This document shows positions 27,659 through 35,754 of a stretch of 64,000 bases of DNA, piece after piece. The position numbers were made by a program, and so were the translations under genes. Under the pieces are notes generated by a model. The model did no database searches, was not told the DNA's origin, and saw only the letters and a program-made list of their open reading frames with translations. Every line of letters begins with the position of its first letter. The stretch's first letter is position 1. This DNA is from CAZKVJ01 sp964556225 (lineage in GTDB: Bacteria > Actinomycetota > Acidimicrobiia > Acidimicrobiales > Ilumatobacteraceae), in assembly GCA_964556225.1 (NCBI GenBank), contig CAZKVJ010000001.1, positions 255,774 to 319,773 of the forward strand. The letters run 5' to 3'.

Positions 27659-28695
27659 CGAAGGACCTCAAGCTCGGGTACATGGTCGGCTACTGGGGCG
27701 CCGGTCCCCCGGGCGGACAGCCCACCACGATCCTGGAGGCCGAGCGCCTCGGCTACGACTCCATCTGGACGGCCGAGGCCTACGGGTCCGACGCGCTCAC
27801 ACCGCTGTCGTGGTGGGGTTCGCAGACCTCGCGGATCAAGCTGGGCACTGCGATCTGCCAGATGTCGGCCCGCACGCCCACCGCGATGGCCATGGCGGCG
27901 ATCACCCTCGACCACCTCTCGCAGGGCCGGTTCGTGCTCGGCCTCGGCGCGTCCGGCCCGCAGGTCGCCGAGGGGTGGTACGGGGACGACTATCGCAAGC
28001 CGCTCGCCCGAACCCGCGAGTACGTCGAGATCATCCGCGCCGTCGTCGCCCGAGAGGCCCCCATCGAGTACCACGGCCAGCACTACCAGGTGCCCCTCGA
28101 GGGTGGCACCGGCTTCGGCAAGCCGCTGAAGTCGATCGTGCACCCCCTGCGCTCCGACATCCCCATCTACCTCGGCGCCGAAGGGCCCAAGAACGTGGCG
28201 CTCACGGCCGAGATCGCCGATGGCTGGCTGGCGCTCTTCTACTCCCCCCGTGCCGACGACTTCTACCGCAGCGCCCTCGCCCAGGGCTTCGCCCGCCCCA
28301 GTGCCCGGCGCAGCTGGGACGACTTCGAGGTGGCCTGCACGGTGCCGGTGATCATCCACCACGACGTGGAGGAAGCCGCCGACCTCATCCGGCCGATGCT
28401 GGCGCTCTACATCGGTGGCATGGGGGCTCGCGAGGTGAACTTCCACAACGCCGTCTTCGCCCGCATGGGGTACGAGGCCGAGTCCAAGCTGATCCAGGAT
28501 CTGTACCTCGACGGCAAGAAGGCCGAGGCAGCCGCCGCCGTGCCCACCCAGCTCGTCGAGGACACGGCACTGATCGGCCCGCCGGAGAAGATCCGCGACG
28601 ACCTCGAGCGGTGGCGGGAATCCGTGGTCACGACCCTCTTGGTCACCGGCGACACCCGCTACCTGCGCACGATCGCCGAGCTGGTGCACGGCTGA
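27655..28695 (+). CDS. Luciferase-like (F420-dependent) oxidoreductase 1
   Basis: 346 residues with the bacterial-luciferase TIM-barrel pattern: LGYMVGYWG at strand 1, AERLGYDSIWTAEAYGSDAL, QTSRIKLGTAICQMSARTPT, LDHLSQGRFVLGLGASGPQV and IPIYLGAEGPKNVALTAEIA. Such enzymes use F420H2 or FMNH2 to reduce or oxygenate organic substrates. The ATG overlaps the previous stop (ATGA). It is the last gene of the rightward operon starting at 22755 and converges on the next gene with 6 bp between stops. Confidence 0.85.
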   Translation: MTKDLKLGYMVGYWGAGPPGGQPTTILEAERLGYDSIWTAEAYGSDALTPLSWWGSQTSRIKLGTAICQMSARTPTAMAMAAITLDHLSQGRFVLGLGASGPQVAEGWYGDDYRKPLARTREYVEIIRAVVAREAPIEYHGQHYQVPLEGGTGFGKPLKSIVHPLRSDIPIYLGAEGPKNVALTAEIADGWLALFYSPRADDFYRSALAQGFARPSARRSWDDFEVACTVPVIIHHDVEEAADLIRPMLALYIGGMGAREVNFHNAVFARMGYEAESKLIQDLYLDGKKAEAAAAVPTQLVEDTALIGPPEKIRDDLERWRESVVTTLLVTGDTRYLRTIAELVHG

Positions 28696-28701
28696 GGGGG
28701 T

Positions 28702-29097
28702 CTAGGGGCTCGCGCTGGCTGCGTCGTCGTACGCGGCGAACACCTCGGTCGCGATCCGGAACCCCTCGATCGCGGCCGGGAAACCGGCATAGACGCACGT
28801 GTGCAGGATCGCCTCGCACACCTGGGCGCGGGTCAGCCCCTGGTTGAGACCGACGGCGATGTAGGCGCGGAGCTGCTCCGGCCGGTTGAGCGCGGTCAGC
28901 AGCGCGATGGTCACGAGGCTTCGCTGGGCGGGGTCGAGGCCGGGTCTGGACCACACGTCACCCATGACCGTCGACATGGAGAGCTCGTTCCAGTCGTCGG
29001 CGATCTCGGCCGGCACCGGGAAGCTGGGCAGGCTGGGCGCGCCCGCGAACAGCTGCATCGCGGTGGTCAGGCCCTGGGTGAACCGATCGCTGGGCAC
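28702..29097 (-). CDS. Carboxymuconolactone decarboxylase (AhpD-like) family protein
   Basis: 131 residues from GTG 29097 (GGAGA ribosome site 5 bases upstream). The CMD fold is visible in LDPAQRSLVTIALLTALNRP and VCEAILHTCVYAGFPAAIEG. The family includes lactone decarboxylases of aromatic acid breakdown and AhpD-type peroxidase partners. The single cysteine pattern here (no C-x2-C) argues against an AhpD-like redox role. It is last in the leftward operon 28702-33170. Confidence 0.75.
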   Translation of the reverse strand: MPSDRFTQGLTTAMQLFAGAPSLPSFPVPAEIADDWNELSMSTVMGDVWSRPGLDPAQRSLVTIALLTALNRPEQLRAYIAVGLNQGLTRAQVCEAILHTCVYAGFPAAIEGFRIATEVFAAYDDAASASP

Positions 29098-29108
29098 ACG
29101 GGTCTCCG

Positions 29109-29651
29109 TCAGTCGGCCGGAGCCAGCGGCAGGGCCCACACGGGAAACTCCCGCCGGCAGTACTTCTGGAAGTGGCCCCACAAGGGGAAGTGCTCGGTCA
29201 TCGCCGGCCACAGCCGGGCCCGCTCGTCGCCGGACACAGGGCGAGCCACGGTGCTCCACGACCGGCCCGGCAGCTCGACGGTGCAGTGCGGGTCGGCGGC
29301 GAGGTTGAGCGCCCAGAAGGGGCTGCCGGTGAAGGCGGCGAAGGAGCCGACCACGAGCAGCTCCGAGCCATGGGCCATGTAGTTCACGCACGTGGCCACC
29401 CGATTGCCGCTCCGGCGTCCCACCGTCGTGAGGACGAGCACCGGTCCGCCCTGCGCCATGTCCGCGCCGGGCGCACCCTGTCGGAACATGTCCACCTGCA
29501 GGTTGCCGGCCATCCGGATGATCGAGGGGTCCCTGCTGGCGATGATCCCCTGCCACTCGGCCTCGGTGAGGAAGTCCGGCTTCGGTGGGTGCTCGAGACC
29601 GGCCTCGATCCGTGCCAGGACCTCGTCGCTGACCTCGTCGGCCTCGGACAT
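29109..29651 (-). CDS. Nitroreductase/deazaflavin-dependent (DUF385, Ddn-like) protein
   Basis: 180 residues. The split-barrel Ddn-like region shows GPVLVLTTVGRRSGNRVATC and DPHCTVELPGRSW, as in actinobacterial F420-binding nitroreductases and quinone reductases. An N-terminal helical extension (residues 1-45) is longer than usual. The start overlaps the upstream gene's stop (TGATG). It probably reduces a small substrate with F420H2. Confidence 0.75.
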   Translation of the reverse strand: MSEADEVSDEVLARIEAGLEHPPKPDFLTEAEWQGIIASRDPSIIRMAGNLQVDMFRQGAPGADMAQGGPVLVLTTVGRRSGNRVATCVNYMAHGSELLVVGSFAAFTGSPFWALNLAADPHCTVELPGRSWSTVARPVSGDERARLWPAMTEHFPLWGHFQKYCRREFPVWALPLAPAD

Positions 29652-30163
29652 CAGCCCTCCTCGGCCGCTGCGGTCCAGCTCTCGATGGAGTCCTGCATCA
29701 TCTTGTTGGCGTCGTAGGTGATCCAGGCCTCGGGCACGACCTCGAAGATCAGACGCCGCTCCGAGTCCAGCATCTTGGCGAACATGTCGGTGAGCTCACC
29801 TTCGCCGCCCATGATCGCGCGGGCGAGCGCGGGGTAGAACCACGCCTTCGTCTCGTCGTCGTCGCGCAGGATGCAGCGGCCCTTGGCGGTGGCAGTGCGC
29901 GCCGGCCCGACGGGAGTGCCCACGCCGGACACGATCACGCAGCACCGCGGATCACGTCGCAGTGCAGCGACCCGCTTTCGCTGGCTGGTGGCCGTGAGCC
30001 AAAAGCGGCCGTCGCGCCAGATGTAGCTCATCATGACCCCGACCGGCCAGTGGTCCTTCGTGCCCCACACGAACGCGCACTCGTTCTGCGACTGGAGCAG
30101 CTCCTCTTGCACCTCCGGGTCGAGCGGGTACACCCCGACCTCGTCGTAGTTCGTGATCTTCAT
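29651..30163 (-). CDS. Pyridoxamine 5'-phosphate oxidase-like (FMN/F420 split-barrel) protein
   Basis: 170 residues. The split beta-barrel is seen in ECAFVWGTKDHWPVGVMMSY, GRFWLTATSQRKRVAALRRD (dimer/cofactor loop) and DPRCCVIVSGVG. These proteins bind FMN, F420 or haem and reduce small substrates; the exact activity is unknown. It is coupled by a TGATG overlap to the nitroreductase-like gene, giving two flavin/deazaflavin split-barrel proteins in tandem. Confidence 0.75.
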   Translation of the reverse strand: MKITNYDEVGVYPLDPEVQEELLQSQNECAFVWGTKDHWPVGVMMSYIWRDGRFWLTATSQRKRVAALRRDPRCCVIVSGVGTPVGPARTATAKGRCILRDDDETKAWFYPALARAIMGGEGELTDMFAKMLDSERRLIFEVVPEAWITYDANKMMQDSIESWTAAAEEG

Positions 30164-30179
30164 CGCTCCTCCTCGCGCC

Positions 30180-30923
30180 TCAGCGCACTGCGGTCATGCC
30201 GCCGTCGACGGCGAGCCACTGACCGGTGACGAACGAGGCATCGTCGCTGCAGAGGAAGGCCACTGCTGCTGCGATGTCCTCGGGTTGACCCGCCCGCCCC
30301 ATCGGCGTGAGCGAGACGAAGTGGTCGACCATGCCGAGTGCCTCGGTCATGGGACTGATGGTGAAGCCGGGGTTGACGCAGTTGACCCGCACACCGACCG
30401 GTCCGCCCTCCTCGGCCAGGGAGCGGCACAGCCCGAGCAGGCCGGTCTTCGCCGAGCAGTACGCCGGCAGGAAGCTGCTCCCGACCAGGCCCTCGACACT
30501 GGACAGGAAGACCATCGCGCCACCTCCGGCCCGCTTGATCGCCGGGAGCGCGGCCTTGGCGGTGCGGAACACCCCGAGGAGGTCGATGTCGAGCACCCGC
30601 TGGAACTCCTCCTCGGGGGTGTCCTCGACGCCACCGAAGCCGACGACCCCCGCGTTGGCGATGGCGTAGTCGAGCCGGCCCCACTCACGTTCGATCGCGG
30701 CGACCGCCTCGGTGCAGTCGGTCAGCGACCGCACGTCGCAGCGCATCGCCGACGCCGTCCCCCCGGCGTCGGCGATCATCGCCACCGTCTCCTCGGCGCC
30801 GTCCATCGCCACGTCGGTGACGGCGACTCGAGCACCGTCGGCGGCGAGCCGGCGGCAGATGGCACGCCCGATTCCCGAGCCACCGCCGGTGACCCAGGCC
30901 ACCCTGTCGTCGAAGCGGCTCAC
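30180..30923 (-). CDS. Short-chain dehydrogenase/reductase 1
   Basis: 247 residues. Cofactor motif TGGGSGIG, structural NAG (IANAGVVG), catalytic Ser in FLSSVEG and YxxxK in AYCSAK. The protein closely resembles the SDR at 49461: both have NAGVVGxGG, GVFRTAKAAL, SSxEGLxG and an ending DGGMTAVR/DGGAMAVR. It oxidises or reduces an alcohol/ketone on an unknown substrate. GTG start; it follows the next SDR by 4 bp. Confidence 0.88.
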   Translation of the reverse strand: MSRFDDRVAWVTGGGSGIGRAICRRLAADGARVAVTDVAMDGAEETVAMIADAGGTASAMRCDVRSLTDCTEAVAAIEREWGRLDYAIANAGVVGFGGVEDTPEEEFQRVLDIDLLGVFRTAKAALPAIKRAGGGAMVFLSSVEGLVGSSFLPAYCSAKTGLLGLCRSLAEEGGPVGVRVNCVNPGFTISPMTEALGMVDHFVSLTPMGRAGQPEDIAAAVAFLCSDDASFVTGQWLAVDGGMTAVR

Positions 30924-30927
30924 GGCG

Positions 30928-31695
30928 TCAGCCTCCCAGGGGGAACGTGGCGGTCATGCCGCCGTCCACCATGAGCGTCGCTCCCGTGACGTACGACGAC
31001 GCGTCCGATGCGAGGAACACCAGGGCGGCCGCGGTGTCCTCGTCGGTGCAGGCCCGGCCGATGGGCAGCTGGTTGGACATGATCTCCACGCCCAGCTCGG
31101 TGAAGTAGCTGACGAAGGTCTCCGTCGCCGACGGTCCGGGGACCAGCGAGTTGACGGTGACGCCGACCCGGCCGAGCTCGGCGGCTGCGTTGCGGGTCAT
31201 GGAGGCGAGCGCCCCCTTCGACGTGCCGTAGGCGGCAACCAGCCCGAAGCCGAGCACGGCCGACGGCGACAGCACGTTGATGATCCGGCCCCAGCCCTTG
31301 GCCGCCATCAGCCGTCCGCACACCTGTCCGAAGCGGAACGGTCCGTTGATGTTCGTGTCCATGACGTCGAGCCACTGCTCCTCGTCGACGTCGAGGAACG
31401 TGCCGGGCGGGTAGATGCCGGCGTTGTTCACCAGGATGTCGACGCCGCCCTTCCAGTCGACGACCGCCTGGACGCAGCGCTCGACCTCGGCGCGCGAGCG
31501 CTGATCGCACTGCACCGCGAGCGCCTCGCCGCCACGCGCGGTCAGCTCGGCGACGGTCTCATCGAGCGGTTCCCGACGTCGCCCGGTGACCGCCACCGCC
31601 GCGCCGGCCTCGCTGAGGGCGAGGGCGAAGCCTCGCCCGAGCCCCGAGCCACCACCGGTGACGATGGCCACCCGGCCGGTCACTGAGAGTTCCAT
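30928..31695 (-). CDS. Short-chain dehydrogenase/reductase 2
   Basis: 255 residues. TGGGSGLG at residues 13-20, NNAGIYPPG, the catalytic Ser in NVLSPSAVLG and YGTSK. Overall length and the C-terminal VTGATLMVDGGM are typical of classical SDRs (beta-hydroxyacyl-CoA or alcohol dehydrogenases). It has its own ribosome site (AGGAGGAGACGTAC before the ATG) and is 27 bp after the DUF6285-like gene, in the same leftward operon. Confidence 0.88.
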   Translation of the reverse strand: MELSVTGRVAIVTGGGSGLGRGFALALSEAGAAVAVTGRRREPLDETVAELTARGGEALAVQCDQRSRAEVERCVQAVVDWKGGVDILVNNAGIYPPGTFLDVDEEQWLDVMDTNINGPFRFGQVCGRLMAAKGWGRIINVLSPSAVLGFGLVAAYGTSKGALASMTRNAAAELGRVGVTVNSLVPGPSATETFVSYFTELGVEIMSNQLPIGRACTDEDTAAALVFLASDASSYVTGATLMVDGGMTATFPLGG

Positions 31696-31722
31696 GTACG
31701 TCTCCTCCTTGGGAATCGGGAG

Positions 31723-32172
31723 TCACTGCAGCGACTCGATCGCGGGCCCGCAGATCCACCTGGCGTCGGTCGAGGCCACCTCGATCGACTGCTCCTCGAG
31801 GACGGCCCGCAGGCCGTGGAGCGCCGGGTCCGAGCTGGCCAGCAGCTCGGTGAGTGCCTCGGCGAGGCGGCGGTGCCGCTCGCGGGCGTCGCCGCCCCCG
31901 TCGAGCTCGTCGAGCGCAGCATCGATCCGTTGCGCCGCGGCGGGTGTGCCGGTGCGCACCTCGGCCGCGAGACCGATCAGGCGCTCGCGGATCCGAGCGT
32001 TCACCGTCTCGTACGGATCGCCGTGCGCCAGCCGGTGTCGCACCTCCTCGAGCGCGGTGAGCGCTGCCTGCACCTGCACACGGGCGTACTCGTCGCCGAG
32101 CGCGGGAAGGACGTGCGTCGACAGCGAACGGCCGATGGCCGCCAGGATCTGGTCGGAGTCGAGCAGGATCAC
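31723..32172 (-). CDS. DUF6285/LvaB-like helical protein, kinase partner (copy 1)
   Basis: 149 residues, all helical. The N-terminal pattern LLDSDQILAAIGRSLSTHVL then PALGDEYARVQVQAALTALE matches the paralogue at 58772. GTG start at 32172 overlaps the stop of an APH-like kinase (GTGA). In the pseudomonad levulinate pathway the kinase LvaA needs a small adjacent protein, LvaB, and DUF6285 proteins lie beside such kinases. Recurrence of the same pair twice in this window supports a LvaB-like accessory role; the sequence match is from memory and moderate. Confidence 0.6.
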   Translation of the reverse strand: MILLDSDQILAAIGRSLSTHVLPALGDEYARVQVQAALTALEEVRHRLAHGDPYETVNARIRERLIGLAAEVRTGTPAAAQRIDAALDELDGGGDARERHRRLAEALTELLASSDPALHGLRAVLEEQSIEVASTDARWICGPAIESLQ

Positions 32173-33170
32173 GACGTCACGGCCCCCATCTGCTCGAGCA
32201 GGGTCTCCATGACCGAGACCATGCCCTCGGCGGTCGCTCCCAGGCCGGCCACCGAGAGCAGCCGCAGGTCGCTGCCGCCCTCGACCAGGTCGCGTGCGCC
32301 GGCGAGGCCGATGATGCAGCTCTTCAGGAGCTCGAACATCTGGTAGTAGGCGATGCGCCGCTCGTCGATCTCGTTCCCGGTGAGCTCGGTGTAGTACTCG
32401 GCCAGCTCGTTCTCGATAGCGCACGGTCCCGCCCCGACGGTCTGGGTGAAGGCAAGGTCTGCGGCCGGGTCACCGACCCTGGCCAGCTCCCAGTCGAGGA
32501 TGCCGACGATGCGCCCGTCGCGCCACTTGAGGTTGGGGAGCCGGTAGTCGCCGTGGAGCAGCACCAGGCGCTCGCAGTCCGGCGCACTGCGCTCGAGCAC
32601 GTCGAGCGCATGACGTAGCAGTGGCCTCGGCATGACCTCCGTGTCGGCCAGGCGCCGGCGGCACACCGCCACGAACGCGCGTGCCGAGCTCGGGCCGTCG
32701 GCGAAGCCCGGGAGCCCGTGGTCGCGCACCTGGTGGATCCGGGCGAGCATCTCGACGAACTGCCGGGTGACGCTGGTCCGCAGCTCGGGGTCGGCGCTCA
32801 GACGTTCGTCGAGGCTGCGGTACGCCTCACCCTCGATGTAGCTCATCACCGCGAAGCGACGGCCGAACGCCCGCTCGTCGGTCTCGAGGTGCACGATCCG
32901 AGCGACCGGTAGGCCTGCGGCCGCGAGGCGACGGAGCAGTCCGGCCTCGCGTGCGATGTCGTAGGGGGGGATCACCCCATGGTCCGGCTCGGCCCGCAGC
33001 ACCCAGGTCGTCGGGCCGGCGTCGGTCTCCAGCCGGATCCGGCAGCTGAGCGAGGACAGCCCGTTGGAGAAGCGCTCGACCGAGTGCACGCAGCGCACAC
33101 CGAGGGCGGGTGCATCGGTCGACAGGTAGTGCGCGAGCGCCTCGGCATCGAGCAGCTCCTCGACCCCCAT
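32169..33170 (-). CDS. APH-family phosphotransferase, possible hydroxyacyl-CoA kinase (copy 1)
   Basis: 333 residues of the aminoglycoside-phosphotransferase fold: catalytic loop HGDYRLPNLKW (H-x-D-x4-N) and metal motif ILDWELA. This is the LvaA/ACAD10-ACAD11 N-domain type, which phosphorylates 4-hydroxyacyl-CoA so the oxygen can be eliminated and beta-oxidation continue; antibiotic resistance is unlikely in this setting. Start ATG 33170 follows GGGAGGGGG; the longer frame crosses the operator region and is rejected. It heads the leftward operon 33170-28702 (kinase, DUF6285, two SDRs, split-barrel proteins, CMD). Confidence 0.75.
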   Translation of the reverse strand: MGVEELLDAEALAHYLSTDAPALGVRCVHSVERFSNGLSSLSCRIRLETDAGPTTWVLRAEPDHGVIPPYDIAREAGLLRRLAAAGLPVARIVHLETDERAFGRRFAVMSYIEGEAYRSLDERLSADPELRTSVTRQFVEMLARIHQVRDHGLPGFADGPSSARAFVAVCRRRLADTEVMPRPLLRHALDVLERSAPDCERLVLLHGDYRLPNLKWRDGRIVGILDWELARVGDPAADLAFTQTVGAGPCAIENELAEYYTELTGNEIDERRIAYYQMFELLKSCIIGLAGARDLVEGGSDLRLLSVAGLGATAEGMVSVMETLLEQMGAVTS

Positions 33171-33207
33171 GCGTGCCCCCCTCCCGTCGGCGTTCGCCTG
33201 GCCACTC

Positions 33208-33229
33208 GTAACTGAATGGATTAAGTTTG
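33208..33229. promoter_or_regulatory. Weak operator-like element between kinase and SRPBCC genes
   Basis: AT-rich inverted repeat AACTGAAT-GG-ATTAAGTT (7 of 8 arm positions pair) in otherwise GC-rich DNA, 38 bp before the kinase ATG and about 73 bp before the SRPBCC ATG. It shares TAACTGAATG and the (A/C)TTAAGTT-like end with the element at 33990, and fits the strict TTAGY-N3-ACTAA pattern only poorly. Confidence 0.4.
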
Positions 33230-33301
33230 GATGGTACCGAGCCACACCGGCGCCTGCAAAGACCGGGCGCGGCACATCAGCACCGAGCACAGGAGCGGCA
33301 C

Positions 33302-33748
33302 ATGACCGACCCGCACGCGAACGCCAAGGTCCGCGTCACCCACGAGCTGGCGACATCAGCGGAGGCGCTGTGGAGGATCCTGGGCGATTTCGCCGACCTC
33401 AGCTGGGTGCCCACCGTCGACCACTGCGTCTTCGAGGGCACGGGGGTCGGGATGCTGCGCTACATGTACCTCGACGAGACGTACGCGATCGTCGAGCGAC
33501 TCGACGCCCTCGACACCGAGCGTCGCACCATCACGTACTCGATCCCCGAGAACAACCCGCTGCCGGTCGCCGGCTACCGCGCGACCATGACGATCCACGA
33601 GCGCGGCCCCGAACGCTGCGAGCTCGAGTGGAGCTGCACCTGGTCGGCTCCCATCGGCATGACCGAGGACGAGGCCGTCGCGAACATCACCAAGTTCTAC
33701 TGGGACCTGATGCCCGGCATCGAGCGTGCCGCCGACCTGATCCCCTGA
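33302..33748 (+). CDS. SRPBCC-family (polyketide cyclase-like) lipid-binding protein
   Basis: 148 residues of the START-like helix-grip fold: VTHELATSAEALWRILGDFA, DLSWVPTVDHCVFEG, and a closing amphipathic helix FYWDLMPGIERAADLI. Such proteins bind or cyclise hydrophobic molecules in a deep cavity, suited to an island handling lipid-like substrates. ATG at 33302. It stands alone, divergent from the kinase and convergent with the small coiled-coil gene. Confidence 0.8.
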   Translation: MTDPHANAKVRVTHELATSAEALWRILGDFADLSWVPTVDHCVFEGTGVGMLRYMYLDETYAIVERLDALDTERRTITYSIPENNPLPVAGYRATMTIHERGPERCELEWSCTWSAPIGMTEDEAVANITKFYWDLMPGIERAADLIP

Positions 33749-33761
33749 TCGGCCGCGACCG

Positions 33762-33932
33762 TCACGCTCCCCGGTTGCGGGGGTGGTACTCGCAGGTCGT
33801 GCAGTGGCGCATGGCCGAGCGCAGTCGCGTCAGCTGGAGCTGGAGCTTGTCGTTCTCGGCGCGCAGCGCTGCGAGCTCGCGGCGGAGTCGCGCGAGCTGG
33901 CGCTCTCGGTCGACGAGGTCGATGAGCCTTCC
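33762..33932 (-). CDS. Small coiled-coil protein with C-terminal CxxC
   Basis: 56 residues from GTG 33932 with AAAGGGGA upstream. Heptads of leucine (LARLRRELAALRAENDKLQL) predict a dimeric coiled coil. It ends in RHCTTCEYHPRN, a possible half zinc site completed by dimerisation. No family recognised. It is convergent with the SRPBCC gene and its start is about 60 bp from the element at 33990. Confidence 0.5.
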   Translation of the reverse strand, partial: GRLIDLVDRERQLARLRRELAALRAENDKLQLQLTRLRSAMRHCTTCEYHPRNRGA

Positions 33933-33989
33933 CACGGGATCCCCTTTGCGTCTGGGGGCGTGCACGCCCGGTTCGCCTGATTGGCGTGT

Positions 33990-34014
33990 CTAACTGAATG
34001 TAACTAAGTTAGTG
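33990..34014. promoter_or_regulatory. Weak operator-like element upstream of acyl-CoA synthetase
   Basis: Reads TAACTGAATG followed by TAACTAAGTTAGTG. The right half ACTAAGTTAG equals the right half plus -10 extension of the strong copies, while the left arm (TGAAT) matches TTAGY at 3 of 5 positions. A nested ACTAA-G-TTAGT repeat is also present. It is 52 bp before the synthetase ATG. Confidence 0.5.
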
Positions 34015-34065
34015 CCGGGGTGACGGGTGCGCTGCACGAGCGACGAGCACGGAGAGGTGACACGG

Positions 34066-35754
34066 ATGAGCGATCCGGCGACGACCTCGGGTGATTCGAG
34101 GGGGCACGACTTCCCGCGCTTCACCGCCGAGTACCGGCGCCGCTGGGTGGACGCCGGCCTGTGGGGCGACCGCACGCTGCACGACCTCTTCGACGAGACG
34201 GTCGCTCAGCGGCCCGACGCCGTGGCGGTGATCACGCCCGAGCGGCGGTTCACCTTCGCGGAGCTGAAGGCGGACTCCGACGCGCTGGCCGCCGGCCTGA
34301 TCGGTTGGGGCGTGCGACCCGGCGACATCGTCGCCGTGCAGCTGCCGAACTGGGTCGAGTTCTGGCTGCTGCAGCTGGCGCTCTCCAGGGTCGGGGCCGT
34401 GATCCAGCCGACGCACTGCGTGTTCCGCGCCCGCGAGCTGCGCACGCTCTTCGCGTTCTGCGAGACCGACTTCGTGATCGTGCCCGGAACGTTCGACGGC
34501 CATGACTACGCGGCAACCATTCGTGGACTGCGCGCGGGCCTGCCGCGCCTGCGCGGCATCGTGGTCACCCGCGACGATGCCGGCGGAGCCGACGAGACCA
34601 CCTTCGACGCACTCGTGGCCGACGGCCGCGCCCACCTCGAGCGCATCACCGAGGTCGTCGTCGACCCTGACGACGTCTTCTACCTGAACTTCACGTCCGG
34701 TACCGAGGGCCAGCCGAAGGGGTTCCTCCACACCCACAACACGCTCGTGTCGGTGTTCAAGAACATGGCCCAGGCCATGTCGAGCCTCGACCCGAGCATC
34801 GTGAACCTGTGCTGTTCGCCGATGACCCACAGCTTCGGCCACTTCACCACCTACCAGTGCGCGCTCGCGGGGATCCCGATGGTGCTCGTCGACCGGTACC
34901 GACCCCGAGACGTGCTCGAGCTGATCGAGCGAGAGCGCGTCACGTCGATCTCGGGCACGCCAGCGCACTTGATCGGCATCCTCCACCACCCCGAGTTCGA
35001 CTCGTTCGACACCAGCAGCGTCCGCTCCGTCGGTCTCGGCGGCGCGCGCAGCTCACCGGAGCTGATCGCCGAGCTCGAGGAGGTGTGGGGGGCGAAGTCG
35101 GCCAACACCTACGGGATGGGCGAGAACATCATCCACACCCGCACCATGCCATGGGACCCCGAGGACAAGGCCGTCGCGTCGGTGGGAAGGCCCCTCTTCG
35201 GCACCGAGCTGAAGATCGCCGATCCGGATGACCATCGGGTCGAGCTCGCACCTCATGAGGTCGGCGACATCATGTTCCGCGGCCCGACGCTCTTCGTGGG
35301 CTACCACAACCAGCCAGAGCTCACCGCCGCCACCCGCGACGCCGACGGATGGTTCACCACCGGTGATCGTGGCTACGTCGACGACGACGGCTACCTCTAC
35401 TTCGCCGGACGGGCCAAGGAGGTGATCAACCGGGGCGGGACCAAGATCTACCCGAAGGCGGTCGAGGAGATCGTCGCGTCCCATCCCGACGTCGTCGACG
35501 TCGCCGTCGTCGCCATGCCCGACGAGCGCCTCGGCGAGCGGGTCTGCGCCTACGTGGTGCTTCGCGACGGCGCCACGCTGTCGCTCGAGCAGGTCCGAGC
35601 CCACTTCGCCGAGCACGAGGCGATGAAGTACCTGGTCCCCGAAGCACTGGTGATCGTGGAGGAGTTCCCGATGACGCCCACCGGGAAGGTTGCCAAGGCC
35701 GCGATGGTCGAAGATGCTGCGCAGCGCACGCAGAGTGGAGAGCTGGCGCGATGA
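34066..35754 (+). CDS. Acyl-CoA synthetase (AMP-forming), class I, 1
   Basis: 562 residues of the ANL family. P-loop FTSGTEGQPKG, YGMGEN adenine motif, hinge GWFTTGDRGYVDDDG, FAGRAKEVINRGG, and the catalytic lysine in MTPTGKVAK near the C-terminus. It forms acyl-AMP then acyl-CoA from a free acid, the entry step for a carboxylate into beta-oxidation. ATG 34066 has GAGGTGA upstream. It heads the long rightward operon that runs to 49040 with almost no gaps. Confidence 0.88.
   Translation: MSDPATTSGDSRGHDFPRFTAEYRRRWVDAGLWGDRTLHDLFDETVAQRPDAVAVITPERRFTFAELKADSDALAAGLIGWGVRPGDIVAVQLPNWVEFWLLQLALSRVGAVIQPTHCVFRARELRTLFAFCETDFVIVPGTFDGHDYAATIRGLRAGLPRLRGIVVTRDDAGGADETTFDALVADGRAHLERITEVVVDPDDVFYLNFTSGTEGQPKGFLHTHNTLVSVFKNMAQAMSSLDPSIVNLCCSPMTHSFGHFTTYQCALAGIPMVLVDRYRPRDVLELIERERVTSISGTPAHLIGILHHPEFDSFDTSSVRSVGLGGARSSPELIAELEEVWGAKSANTYGMGENIIHTRTMPWDPEDKAVASVGRPLFGTELKIADPDDHRVELAPHEVGDIMFRGPTLFVGYHNQPELTAATRDADGWFTTGDRGYVDDDGYLYFAGRAKEVINRGGTKIYPKAVEEIVASHPDVVDVAVVAMPDERLGERVCAYVVLRDGATLSLEQVRAHFAEHEAMKYLVPEALVIVEEFPMTPTGKVAKAAMVEDAAQRTQSGELAR

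Noticed and set aside
28696..28701. Terminator between convergent genes
   Set aside because: The 6-bp gap and flanks show no convincing stem-loop.
32169..33170. Aminoglycoside resistance gene
   Set aside because: The APH fold is present, but the DUF6285 partner and acyl-CoA context point to the LvaA/ACAD10-like kinase group.
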